64,000 bases of DNA. Source: Perkinsus olseni. Taxonomy: Eukaryota > Perkinsozoa > Perkinsida > Perkinsidae. Numbering within the stretch: the stretch's first letter is position 1; each line of letters starts with the position of its first letter. The position numbers and the translations under genes were made by a program. The notes beneath the pieces were generated by a model. That model was not told the origin of the DNA. It ran no database searches and saw only the letters and a program-made list of their open reading frames with translations. Positions 51,078-61,491 of this stretch are shown here, piece by piece. The DNA lies in assembly GCA_013115135.1 (NCBI GenBank), contig JABANP010000278.1, positions 1 through 64,000 on the forward strand, written 5' to 3'.

Positions 51078-52772
51078 TTCAAACAGCAAAAATTCTTTGG
51101 GAAGATCTCCAGTTGGTTGAACTCGCTCACGGAGTCGATCGCAAGAATAGCCCCAACTGAGTCGACTGGCGGTGAGAGCACTTCACAAAGATGCTCCCCG
51201 AGCTGATGGGCGACACTAGCACAATAACCTTCGATGTCGTCGGAAACACTGCAGTCATTCCATGGTTGACTCGTTATACATCAGCTCCATGAAGCGAGCC
51301 CGCTTGGCACGATTCTTCTCGTGGAAATACCTATAGCAACAGCATATATTACCCAACAGGGCGAATACGGCTGATCAAAAATTTCCCTGACAAGATCAGA
51401 GACACGCACACCAGAACAGTGAACGCTGTTCCTTGTGTTCTGAGATCACAAGGAAAATGAATTCTCCATTTGTGGTTTCGGATAGACCACGATTCATTCT
51501 TGTTCATAGCGAAGCCCGTCTGTCGGCGACTATACGCCCGGTGCTGTACGAAGGATTCGGTACCCCTTAACACAACTTCCATGTCCGGCACGCTACAGCC
51601 ACAAAGTTGGCCAACATGACCGATGTGAGATGGAACGCCGCATAGCGGTCCTTCATAACTCCGCCGCTGACCTTCAGCGAGGGATATAATCTTAGTGTTC
51701 AAAAGTACTCCCCTACATTAGCCTCGATCTCAGTCACGTGCTGGTACTGCGACGCAGTTGTGTGAAGTGAGCCAGGCCCTTCCACGTCGACTCTGCCAGC
51801 CATGGCATTCCCCAGTGTGGTGCCTGGCATGACGGCGTGAATGTAGCCGGACGTGAATTCCATTACAGTCTCGCACACAGCGACGAAATCGACCTTGTGA
51901 TTGCCAGTGAGGTAGACGGCGCCAACGTGGTAGCCTGCAGGGTTCACGCAGATCTTCATACGCGACCTCAACAATCATGTCACATGACACTCAAATGACA
52001 ACGGTTTCGTGTCACGTGACATGTGAAGATCTCAAGCAATGGTACCTCCACCATTTCTTGTTTCACTGGGACCTCCCTTCCGCCGTCTGTTTCGCTCATC
52101 TCACTTGCAATACAAGTCTTGTACGCTGTTCCTCCAGCTGTCGTGGTTTCGCTTGATCAGAGTCGACTGGCAGTTTCTTGCAGGGTAAATACGAGCCATG
52201 TATCCTTAACGCTTGCACGTAGGACATTCGATGATAGGGCACACTGCCATCATATGCCCGGTTCGTTAACAAGCAGTATACACGATGTCGGTCTGATATT
52301 ATCAGAAGTCACTGGTCATTCAGCTCGGATGTGACGGTAACTCCCACAGTGGTAACAATGGAGAAGCATCTGTCAATCGCGAATGGCGTAAACCACTAGA
52401 TGGTAATCGCGAAAACTGCGAAGTGGTAATCGACTTCATCACATCTCGTTTTAGCAATGTTACAAATCAATTTTTTCGCGACGACAGCAGTCTGCCAACC
52501 CGAAGTGAGCCACCTTACATGTATTGACCTGCATCATACTGCCACCTTCTCGTACGGCCGTCAGGTAACTAAAAACCACGCCAAGTAGCAGAGTGCATGG
52601 GGCCCTCCTCCGCGCCATTCAATAGGTCCTCAATAGAATTGACACCTGCCACTAGTAGGCTTGCTGCCCACGGCTCATCGTGAGGCACTCTCACGCGGCC
52701 CGTTCCACCGTTACCCCTCCTGATCGCCATCTGGCTGCCCCATGAAGGCAGGAGAAAAAACAGATAACTCAC
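51078..52772. other. Mostly unassigned; one small ORF
   Basis: On the minus strand 51959-51699 is an 86-codon frame beginning MKICVNPAGYHVGAVY and containing GYIHAVMPGTTLGNAMAG. It reads like protein but has no recognised domain and could be an exon. 52772-52569 may contain a last exon of the gene to the right (HDEPWAASLLVAGVNSIEDL). Nothing else supportable. Confidence 0.3.
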
Positions 52773-53316
52773 GTCTCGCCACTGGCCCAGGTCAGGCTGG
52801 GTGTTGAACTCCATTAGAATGTCGCGTTTTTGCTGCTCCGTTAAGCCTAGGTCGCACCGCGGCGGCTGACAGAGGGCTTCTTCCAGCTGACGAGCAAGAT
52901 CGATCAGCATGCAACGCCGTTCGCGTCGTGATTCACGATGACGCCTTACTTCAAGATCGATCACAACAACAAGGCGATAGGCATACCAGCCGCCGTATTT
53001 AGGGTGGAGATTGAGCCCCAAAATCTGAGCAACAGACAGCTGTAACAGCTGAGATGCTCGCGCAGGGAGGCGCCGGCGGTGGCGCACCGCTGTTTGACGT
53101 TACTCTCCACTGGAGAGTCTCCAGTGAGCTGAATAAGGATCGGGACGCCATTATTTTGCCAAATCCTGCACCGTACCGCGAGATGTTCCTTCCCACCTTA
53201 TCGTATGCCGAGCCCCACAAGTCAGGATCGCGCACGTCATGCATAGTTTCTCTGACCTCAGCCTCCCATTCGGTCAGCTCAGGGCCGTCCTTCAAATATT
53301 CTGGAGCCAAGTGCAT
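52773..53316 (-). CDS. Possible CblC/MMACHC-like cobalamin-trafficking protein, partial
   Basis: Exon 53316 (or further upstream) to 53104 and exon 53024-52773 join in phase. The second exon reads ILGLNLHPKYGGWYAYR and VVVIDLEV, closely resembling the HPRFGGWFAIRGVV block of MMACHC, the enzyme that removes upper-axial ligands from cobalamin in the cytosol. It continues LARQLEEALCQPP and GLTEQQKRDILMEFN. The first exon (HLAPEYLKDGPELTEWEAE, DPDLWGSAYDKVGRN) does not obviously match that family. N- and C-termini are unresolved; upstream lies the tRNA array. Assignment rests mainly on one motif. Confidence 0.4.
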
Positions 53317-53439
53317 ATCGAGACCAATGGCATGACCGATCGATTGGACCTAGATGGCGTGGAGATGTCGTACGACCTTCCCAGAGTCCCAGTAGACGAT
53401 GATGCTCAATCACAACAGATTGAAAAGGCAATTTATGAA

Positions 53440-53520
53440 CGATCTCGGTGGGACTCGAACCCACAATCTTTGGATCTTTGGTTCCGAAAACCAACGCCTT
53501 ATCCATTAGGCCACGAGACC
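53440..53520 (-). tRNA. tRNA-Arg (UCG), unit 1, with 8-nt variable-loop duplication
   Basis: 81 nt; same cloverleaf as units 2-9, but CCAAAGAT is duplicated in the variable loop, and position 32 is T. May be non-functional. Confidence 0.75.
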
Positions 53521-53609
53521 ACAGTGAGCTCACGATGTCTTACGACCTTCCCTGAGTCCCAGCAACCTATAACATTCAACTACGACGATTTGAAAAAGCA
53601 ATTTATGAA

Positions 53610-53682
53610 CGATCTCGGTGGGACTCGAACCCACAATCTTTGGTTCCGAAGACCAACGCCTTATCCATTAGGCCACGAGACC
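53610..53682 (-). tRNA. tRNA-Arg (UCG), unit 2
   Basis: 73 nt. Acceptor GGTCTCG/CGAGATC, D stem GCCT/AGGC, anticodon stem TTGGT/ACCAA around CTTCGGA (anticodon TCG), T stem GTGGG/CCCAC around TTCGAGT, discriminator G. Confidence 0.95.
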
Positions 53683-53771
53683 ACGGTGACCTCACGATGT
53701 CTTACGACCTTCCCTGAGTCCCACCAGACCATAACATTTGACTACGACAGAATGAAAAAACATTTTATAAA

Positions 53772-53844
53772 CGATCTCGGTGGGACTCGAACCCACAATC
53801 TTTGGTTCCGAAGACCAACGCCTTATCCATTAGGCCACGAGACC
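53772..53844 (-). tRNA. tRNA-Arg (UCG), unit 3
   Basis: Identical in sequence to unit 2. Confidence 0.95.
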
Positions 53845-53933
53845 ACAGGTACCTTACGATGTCTTACGACCTTCCCAGAGTCCCACCAGACCATAACATT
53901 CAACTACGACAGATTGAAAAAACAATTTATAAA

Positions 53934-54006
53934 CGATCTCGGTGGGACTCGAACCCACAATCTTTGGTTCCGAAGACCAACGCCTTATCCATTAGGCCAC
54001 GAGACC
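53934..54006 (-). tRNA. tRNA-Arg (UCG), unit 4
   Basis: Identical in sequence to unit 2. Confidence 0.95.
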
Positions 54007-54095
54007 ACAGCGACCTCACGATGTCTTACGACCTTCCCAAAGTCCCACCAGACCACAACATTCAACTACGACAGATTGAAAAAACAATTTAAGAA

Positions 54096-54168
54096 CGATC
54101 TCAGTGGGACTCGAACCCACAATCTTTGGTTCCGAAGACCAACGCCTTATCCATTAGGCCACGAGACC
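54096..54168 (-). tRNA. tRNA-Arg (UCG), unit 5
   Basis: Like unit 2 with one change in the acceptor 3' strand (position 66 U for C, G-U pair). Confidence 0.9.
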
Positions 54169-54257
54169 ACAGCGACCTCACGATGTCTTACGACCTTCCC
54201 AAAGTCCCACCAGACCATAACATTCAACTACGACAGATTGAGAAAACAATTTAAGAA

Positions 54258-54330
54258 CGATCTCGGTGAGATTCGAACCCACAATCTTTGGTTCCGAAGA
54301 CCAACGCCTTATCCATTAGGCCACGAGACC
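54258..54330 (-). tRNA. tRNA-Arg (UCG), unit 6, T-arm variant
   Basis: T arm has two changes (plus strand GTGAGATTCGAACCCAC); one T-stem pair is affected. Confidence 0.85.
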
Positions 54331-54419
54331 ACAGTGACCTCACGATGTCTAACGACCTTCCCTGAGTCCCAGCAACCGATAACATTCAACTACGACAAAT
54401 TGAAGAGGCAATTTATGAA

Positions 54420-54492
54420 CGATCTCGGTGGGACTCAAACCCACAATTTTTGGTTCCGAAGACCAACGCCTTATCCATTAGGCCACGAGACC
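54420..54492 (-). tRNA. tRNA-Arg (UCG), unit 7, B-box variant
   Basis: T loop reads TTTGAGT instead of TTCGAGT, altering the invariant B-box C; variable loop also changed. May be a weak Pol III template. Confidence 0.75.
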
Positions 54493-54581
54493 ACAGCGAC
54501 CTCACGATGTCTTACGACCTTCCCAAAGTCCCACCAGACCATAACATTCAACTACGACAGATTGAGAAAACAATTTAAGAA

Positions 54582-54654
54582 CGATCTCGGTGGGACTCGA
54601 ACCCACAATCTTTGGTTCCGAAGACCAACGCCTTATCCATTAGGCCACGAGACC
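54582..54654 (-). tRNA. tRNA-Arg (UCG), unit 8
   Basis: Identical in sequence to unit 2. Confidence 0.95.
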
Positions 54655-54743
54655 ACAGTGACCTCACGATGTCTAACGACCTTCCCTGAGTCCCAGCAAC
54701 CGATAACATTCAACTACGACAAATTGAAAAGGCAATTTATGAA

Positions 54744-54816
54744 CGATCTCGGTGGGATTCGAACCCACAATCTTTGGTTCCGAAGACCAACGCCTTATCC
54801 ATTAGGCCACGAGACC
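54744..54816 (-). tRNA. tRNA-Arg (UCG), unit 9
   Basis: Like unit 2 with one T-loop change (TTCGAAT). Confidence 0.93.
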
Positions 54817-54914
54817 ACACAAACCAAACGATGTCGCAGGACCTCGCCAGAGAACCCGCAGGGGATAGACTGAACTACGACATACCAAATGGATATTCTT
54901 TGAACGGCCACGAG

Positions 54915-56691
54915 ACCGAGAAACCCAATGCGAAATTGACGACGCCATCACCCCTCAAGAAGCAGGACCTACATGGAGGAAGGGGGGCTTATCCACGTTC
55001 ATAACTCTGATGAAAGACTCATCGCACCCGATTTCTTCCACCAGCGACCTGCCGAGGATCGGAGCCGAAAACCATCGAGAGCTCAGTCTTGGACTAACAG
55101 AGCAGCAGAAGACTCCACCTCCTACAATTCGACATTACGGTCTCAACATCCTCCCAACGTCATCGCTAGCCTCAGCCACAAAGTCAAACTTCCGCTGCGC
55201 CTCCCCGTCGCCTTCGAGATTCTTCCGGTAAGTCCCCAAAACCGCACCTGCCCCCACAGCTCAATGCCCCCCTGCAGCCCAGGAGACGTCCAAAACGAGA
55301 GACTTTTCGCACACGCCCAACCACGGCTCCTCCGTAATGGCCGTTCTCACGACAGCTGCCATCATAGATCACACTCAAGCAACACTCTCAGCCAGATTTT
55401 TACTTGCACCAGGGCAGACCCTCAAAATGCGTAATGAAGTTGTACCAAAATAGCATGTTAACGACACGTGGAAAATGCCGTCCTTGCGAGAATGCTCAGA
55501 TCGAATCAACTCACCCGAGCCGTTGGACATTCGTTACAAACGGGAACCCTCGACCTCACTTCTGAAGAAGTCCTTGTTCGACACGCAAACCACACTCCAG
55601 TCGGTTCCGTCCCGAAAACCTCGATCAACTGAGGCATGTCCGCCGCGACTTCTAGTCGAAAAATCATTATACCTGCAGGAGTGCCAAGCTTCGACCTCCG
55701 AAGCTAACCTATTCCACGTCGAACCTTATCCACCCGACCAACTAATAAGAAGGATATCTAATATTCCGTATCTTACTATGGTGAGCTGCTATAACCAGGC
55801 TCATCCATTCGCTTTGAGCCCATCCTACCAGTCCACTACAAAAGGGGTCGCCTCCATGCCAACCCCCGGCCAACACCTCCTCGCACCTCCGCAGGACTCT
55901 CTCCACCATTGCTGGGCTCAAGGTCAGCGACATCACGAAAAATCAAATAAAAACATGTCGATAGCGAGTTGACAATTCGACCGACGGCAGACTGTTTGCC
56001 AACCTCCCCATGGAAGCTATGAATAAGTAAAAGATATCAAATCTTTTGTAATATTTCTTCAAAAATATCGAGGTTAAAACGATTCATTCGGCGACAAGAG
56101 TTCAAAGATACTTTTCATCAACATCAGAATAACACTACCACCCCTCATCAATGCGCCCCCCCAAAAAACACTCAAGTAGAAAAAAATCAAAAAATCCAAA
56201 AACTAAGTAAACAAATTGTACAGAACAAATGAGCAAGAATAACAATAAAAAACTCTCTAGTAAATGTCCTCTACAAACTCAACAGCCGCATAGATCTCCC
56301 TCGCAACCGCCATTGGTGCGACCAGTCGAACAGCCCCACCCAACTAACAAATACTAAACTCAACAAACTGGGATATATGATCATGAATTACCACCAGAGG
56401 GAGAGGGAAAATCTGAGAAAAATCTTGTGCAAGAACGATGACCAACTTTCCACACTACGAACTAGCCTCATGCTTGCAGCTCACAGCAGGATTCAACTTG
56501 AGATGAGACACTGGGCCTGCATAATTTCGGAAAAATTAGGTATCATCATTATCTAAACCCTCCCCTCCGGGTATCGAAAATTCACACGCCGAGCCTGGCC
56601 TAACCAACAGGCTGATCCCCAGGAAAAAGAACCCATCGCCAGCGTTGGACTTCATACTCACGCTCACCCAAGGTCCAGCACACTACCGCCA
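54915..56691. other. Unresolved exons, probably one minus-strand gene
   Basis: Minus-strand segments look coding: about 55690-55505 YNDFSTRSRGGHASVDRG and TDWSVVCVSNKDFFRSEV, preceded by a CTCCTGCAG acceptor; 55935-55840 MSLTLSPAMVERVLRRCEEV; 55360-55140 EEPWLGVCEKSLVLDV and TYRKNLEGDGEAQRKFDFV. I could not join them or assign a family. The rest is AT-rich and empty. Confidence 0.3.
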
Positions 56692-57913
56692 TTATCCCTC
56701 ATCGCACGATATTGGCCTGGGGCGGGGCTGCATCTCGCCAGGCACTCTGTCGACTTGCCCGGTGAGGGGGTTGGTACCCAGCGGACGACGGAAGAGAAGA
56801 ATGTGAGGTTCCGGCCTGCAAGAAAACAACAGGAGAGCTCAGTGGACTCCAACCACGAACCACTCCGGTCGGCTATGCTGATCACCAGCGCATGAGAATT
56901 TGGGCCAGTCTTGACTGGGATATCATTCAATAGTGATTTGTGAGCTCTCTCCGGTGAACTCCATCCTCGTCAAGGGAGGCCAATGTACTATAACGATACA
57001 AGCGATGACAGTCGCCACCCTGCATCCAACCTCCCCTCGACCAAATCCGTATCTAGCCAGGGCCGACCTATGATTCTCGTAGTGCATCCAACCACGACTC
57101 TGTTGCACTCCCAACCCCCCTCCACTCCGACTCAGTCAGCAACCTGGGTTCCGCTGTGGGCCTGAAAGAAATTGATCGAACCACAGCAGACAGTCCAGCC
57201 AAGGAGTCAATGAAATCCGTGTAACCGCAAGTTGGGGATGACAATTCTGAGAATTATGATTCCGGAGAGAGAATCATCATAGAAAATTGAATTTATTCCA
57301 GATCGGTGTAAAACAGTGAATTTTCATCCGTAATACGCGAACTGGCGTTTTTCGAAAAGTGACAAAAATTACATTTTTCTCCAGAATCGCGAAGACATGC
57401 ACGTTTTTGACTAACAGTTTCCATATCGCGGGTAAAACTCCAGTGAACAGAGAACTTCCGCCCTCCCTCAAATTCTCCGAGCTCCTGTATAATACAACCC
57501 TCGGTAGAACTAACATACTCTTCCAAATTCATTCTGCTTCAGCAAGACACTATGTCAAGATAATCATTCACAAATTGACGATAGTTTTCCCAACCACGGC
57601 TGTACCGATACCAAGAGCTTTTCCACCGCAATGAACTCTAGTCCAACACCCAACCACACGGCGCCCCCGTCCAATACCGCCTTTCGCAGTGCTCGCGAGA
57701 AACTCACCATATCGAAGAGAATAAACCAAGCACTGCTACCTTCCCCCCTATAAGATAGTACCATAACATTCACTAAACGTGCCCTAAGCCCTTCCCCAGT
57801 CGGTCTATCACCTTCCCCTCATCTGCGCCTCCGCCTGGAATATTCTGAACATATCCTTAGCGATACGCTTGGGTAGAATAACATGACGATACTCGTACTT
57901 ATCGTCAGCGTAC
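56692..57913 (-). CDS. CKS1: Cyclin-dependent kinase regulatory subunit (CKS1/suc1 family), partial
   Basis: Small phospho-adaptor that binds CDKs and controls the cell cycle. Exons 57913-57812, 57161-57068 and 56815-56692. They encode YEYRHVILPKRIAKDMFR, then LLTESEW, GVQQSRGWMHYENH and the signature PEPHILLFRRPLG, with a C-terminal extension rich in Pro/Arg (VDRVPGEMQPRPRP). Splice phases agree, but a run of six G at about 57115-57120 puts one extra base between TESEW and GVQQS; five G would keep the frame. It is a likely homopolymer error or a disabling mutation. The N-terminal exon, entered in phase 2, was not found. Intron 57811-57162 contains a CCGTAATACG repeat at 57328. Confidence 0.88.
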
Positions 57914-58408
57914 CTGATACCATCCCTTCACCAGATCGCAGCACGGATGGACTTCTCTGTAGACCACTAGCAACAGCAAAAATCCTCACCCACCTCCTTT
58001 GGAATTTTCTGATCGACCGCGAATCACCATTATTACTCTATGGATTTCAGTAGGCATCCCAGGATGAAACCAAACGTGTAGTACACGGTCTTGGAAACTC
58101 AGGAGAGGCCGCGGTCTATGGTTACCCAAACTTTAACCATCAATAAAGATACGCTTCGCACAGTAAAGATTCTCCCCTCCAAGCTAGCCAAAAAAACCCC
58201 TTTCCCGAATACTCATCACCCCTACCACACCATTCTTATTACTTATCGCTGTACTCCACTTCGTCCGGGTAGTGGGGCATCTTCAAGAACCAACAAAATC
58301 ACCTACAACCACCCAATTTCGTGGCGCGAGAAATTTACCAACGACCAACCCAACACTCAATAACAAGGTAAGTAACTAATATTACGTCGCTAGACAGTTT
58401 ATCATCGG
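57914..58408. other. Intergenic or CKS 5' region
   Basis: Should contain the missing first CKS exon; a minus-strand MPTEIHR before a GTAATAATG donor near 58045 is a candidate, but its phase does not fit. TTTCGTGGCGCG motif at 58315-58330. Confidence 0.35.
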
Positions 58409-60984
58409 TCATCCTAGCATAGTGCCCCGACTGGTCTCTAACTGGGGGGAATCTTCCAGCACGTCGAAATCGATTTCACCGTCCTCGTCCGCTTCCTTTT
58501 TATCATCTTTATTCTTCAGCGGACTAAGGAAAGATTCTTTTCAAAATTTTCGGCATTCCCGAAGATTTTGCAACTTTCCCGTTCTTTTGGGAAATAAAAA
58601 TTAAGAAATTCGCAATAGAATACCAAACTTTTGCCAGCTCCTGACGGAAAGCTCGAGAATAAACCAGTCGAAGCCTTCGCGGTAGCATAAAATCACGAGG
58701 CTGATTTCGTTTCACTGGTAGCACCGATGCCGGCTGTGTAGATACTCCGAATTCTTCGCTGTGCGCAAGATTCTCCAACCCGCTGCTTACCCAGCGCTCA
58801 ACAGCACATAGGATTTCGACGAGTGGGCGAACTTGATCAAATCGCCTTCTCGCAATTCATAATACTTAGCGGCCGGCACTCTCTTCTCGTTCACAAACGT
58901 GCCTGCGTAGAGCATCCGACGCTCATCCGCGAGGTCCCGGGTTCAACCCCAGCATCCTACCATTTTTCCCGCCTAAATCCAGCAAGTAAGGCTTAGTAAC
59001 ATCACCAACCAGTCTGAACTGAATCACCGCGTGTTGTCGACTGCACGTGGGATGATCAATCGGAATGAAGCACAATGGCGCTTCGTCGTTGCCTGAAAAA
59101 ACTCCCGTATCCCGAGTATCCCGAGTCCACAACGTGAGTAATCGATAGAGCTTCACCCGCGATATCAAACACACGACTTTGCGGAAAACGGCACTTCACG
59201 TAATACCGGTGCAACTCCCGTGAATCAAGATTATCACAGGATTCTTCAACTTCATTAATGCTCCAAACAACTCAAAAGGTACGTAGCCCGTCAGCAAACC
59301 ACAGGGAGTTCCCTCACTCGATTGGTCTAATGCAAACTCAACAGGCGGTTGGCATTCTTCCCTCATACCAAATCGATCGTCAGGGCGCGCGCTACTGACG
59401 TCTTCTCCAAATCTACGCAGAGATGCATCAAATCCGACTCTCAAGGCTTGAGGAATATACGATATTCCCAACTTTCATTTCCCACGCATCATTTCCAGTG
59501 GAAATTTTCCGCGTATTCCAGACTAATCCCGGACCAATTTCGTGGCGCGTGACGCAAACTCATAAGCACTACAATCAGTCAACCGCCTATCCTTCCCAAA
59601 TAGATAACAGGACTTCCTATGAATATGAAGTATCTTATCACCATCTCCATTCTGCGCTTCATCTCGATTCTCGTACCTAATTTCCCCCAAATCACAACTC
59701 TCTCTCATCTCCCCCGTTGCACTACAATCGCCAGGCATCTGTCGGCATGGCCGCGTCCGCCGGTTGTGAGAACATCAGCGCAATTCCGTTTTTGCTGTTC
59801 TGCTCCTCCGCCAACAACCCGGACACCTCGAAGTTCGGCTTCTAAAATAGAAAATATCCCAAGTCATCAAGTATACCACACCACGAACACCTCAATAAAA
59901 TACGCGCCTAAAAATATGCCGTCGAGTACTCGCGGGGGGGATCTCACAATGAAAGAAACTTCAGTGTTTTCACTAACTATCGTGAATAGCCATTCAGTAA
60001 TACTCCGGCACATGTAAAGTGATATCACGAGAAGGATGGAGGAAAATGATCGCGCTCAAAAAAGCGAAATTGATTAGTTCCCACGACGCTCCATAACCGT
60101 CACGGTGCGGCACTCCTCAGATAAAAATATGAATGTCGATCCTCCGTAAAACACGAAAATAATAATCCGATACCGCACGAACTCGAACTCACGATTCTTT
60201 CCCTAGTCAGAATCACGAACGACAATAATAAAAAAACGTATAGCACTTCCAGAATTAAGAAAAAGGATCCCATACCACACCATTCCCAACTTATAACCTC
60301 TTTCTCCTCTTTCTTCTCTTCCTTCTCTTCCGACTTCTCCCTCTTCGTCGCTCTCAACGAATCCTTCTTCTCCTCAACTTCCTCTTCCTTCCACCCGCGA
60401 CCACCTCTCCGATCCGACGACCCGCGATGGCGATGATACTGAATATTCACACAATGGAGCTTTACCCGCGATATGAAAAACGCCTTTTCGCATCGCGATG
60501 TACGTGTTATGACTGGAACTCCAATGTACGAATCGATCTCAGCTCAATCAAGCTTTGATAAAAAATTCTATTTCCTGAGAACCCTCTCATTGCGACAGTT
60601 CGATTTTTCTCAAGCGATTTCGCGCTCTATCGCCCATGGATGTCACCACGGCGAATCACATAAGAAAAGATTCCTCCCACCCCTGAACCCCTAATCACTG
60701 TCCATCGCACACAGATACAACTCCATCGCTACAAAACCGCATTAAGTATTCCGAAGACCTCAGTCAACCTCCAGCATTCCCCGCCAAATCCGTAGACCCC
60801 TCCCGTCCAGTACTACATCGCGATCATCATCATCCTCCCTTCTTCTCGATCTCCTCTCATCATCACCGTAACTCCGCGGTCGCCTCTCATAGCTTCTATG
60901 ACGATGACGGTCCCCACTCCTACTGCGACGGCGATGATGTCGATGCCTCTCCTCGTCTCTCGATCGACTGCGAGACCTTCCCAT
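58409..60984 (-). CDS. SNIP1: SNIP1/DAWDLE-like FHA-domain protein, 7 exons
   Basis: Nuclear protein of the spliceosome-associated RES/SNIP1 group that also aids small-RNA biogenesis in other lineages. Exons 60984-60817, 60438-60298, 59841-59726, 59676-59573, 59092-58961, 58902-58791 and 58523-58409 join in phase to 295 codons plus TGA. Residues 1-56 are RS/His-rich (MGRSRSRSRDEERHRHHRR), and 57-103 are Lys/Glu-rich. Next is the family block KPNFEVSGLLAEEQN followed by a TDAWRLYENRDEA-like linker. The FHA domain (about 150-255) shows YLFGKDRR, DHPTCSRQHAVIQFR, PYLLDLGGKNG, TFVNEKRVPAAKYYEL and KFAHSSKSYVLL. The acidic tail DEDGEIDFDVLEDSP matches the family. Start chosen at the RS-domain ATG. 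Confidence 0.92.
58903..58960 (-). other. SNIP1 intron that is almost entirely an antisense tRNA-like sequence
   Basis: This 58-nt intron, opening GTAGGATGCTGGGG and closing CTCTACGCAG, is on the plus strand a tRNA lacking its 5' end. It has a GCGTAGAGC D-arm part, a degenerate anticodon arm containing CTCAT, GGTC variable loop, T arm CCGGG-TTCAACC-CCAGC and acceptor ATCCTAC. The splice donor GT is the complement of the last two acceptor bases. FHA-domain continuity (GGKNG/TFVNEKRV) fixes both boundaries. Confidence 0.8.
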
Positions 60985-61491
60985 CGGACAAAACAATGCT
61001 GAAAACCTTGCATACCCTTCCCTAACAGGCCGGGAAAGAACTCGGAACACAAATATCGAATCGAAACGTTAAAATCAGTGCTACGCGCCGGCTTCCTGGT
61101 CGGCTATCGGATTCGCGTGGATGACGATCTCCTCGATCACCTGAACAAAACATAACACATTTAAGTTTCCCCCGTAATACGTAAAGTGCCGTTAACCGAA
61201 AAGGTAAAAACGCGGAATAACTTCGCAGGCGAAACCCGTCGCGTGGGAATTTCGCATAGGGAAGTGTGTACTGCTTTTCAATGGTGTTTTCCATATCAAG
61301 AATGCAGCTCCAGTCCTCAACGGAGCAATCCGCACATCAAGCTCAACCCTGTCTCCTCCAGTAAAAACACGAAACTACTCAAGGCTTCCCTCTCAAATTC
61401 AAATATGTTATTTTATTCGTAATCGCTATGCTATGACCTGTCGCGTCTCGTCTAAGGCACGATCCCAGCACCGCGATCGATATCAGTAAAT
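60985..61491. other. Intergenic between SNIP1 and cyclophilin genes
   Basis: Contains a CCGTAATACGTAAAGTGCCG repeat copy from 61172 with later TTTTCCATATC and GCAGCTCCAG blocks. No gene recognised. Confidence 0.45.

Larger units (their letters stand above)
53341..54914. repeat. Tandem array of 162-bp tRNA-Arg units
   Basis: 73-bp tRNA plus 89-bp spacer, exactly 162 bp from unit 2 to unit 9 (170 bp between 1 and 2 because of the insertion). Spacers upstream of units 6 and 8 share one type (CCAGACCATAACATTC) and those of units 7 and 9 another (CAGCAACCGATAACATTC), a 324-bp higher-order period. At 54817-54914 a decayed spacer is followed by only the tRNA 5' end (GGCCACGAGACC), a truncated tenth unit. 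Because 162 is divisible by 3, the array creates a spurious long plus-strand ORF. Confidence 0.93.

Noticed and set aside
53239..54873. 544-codon plus-strand ORF with nine repeats of GGTRTHNLWFRRPTPYPLG-like sequence
   Set aside because: It is the antisense reading of the tandem tRNA-Arg units; the 162-bp period keeps the frame open. Canonical cloverleafs on the minus strand explain the sequence.
53341..54914. CRISPR-like array (regular repeats with spacers)
   Set aside because: The repeat is a full tRNA gene and the spacers are near-identical to one another, not unique.
57914..58100. MPTEIHR start as first CKS1 exon
   Set aside because: Its donor leaves phase 0 whereas the next exon must be entered in phase 2.
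60760..61052. Two overlapping minus-strand ORFs near 60.8-61.05 kb as separate genes
   Set aside because: One is the RS-rich first exon of SNIP1 read through its donor; the other is a frame shadow.
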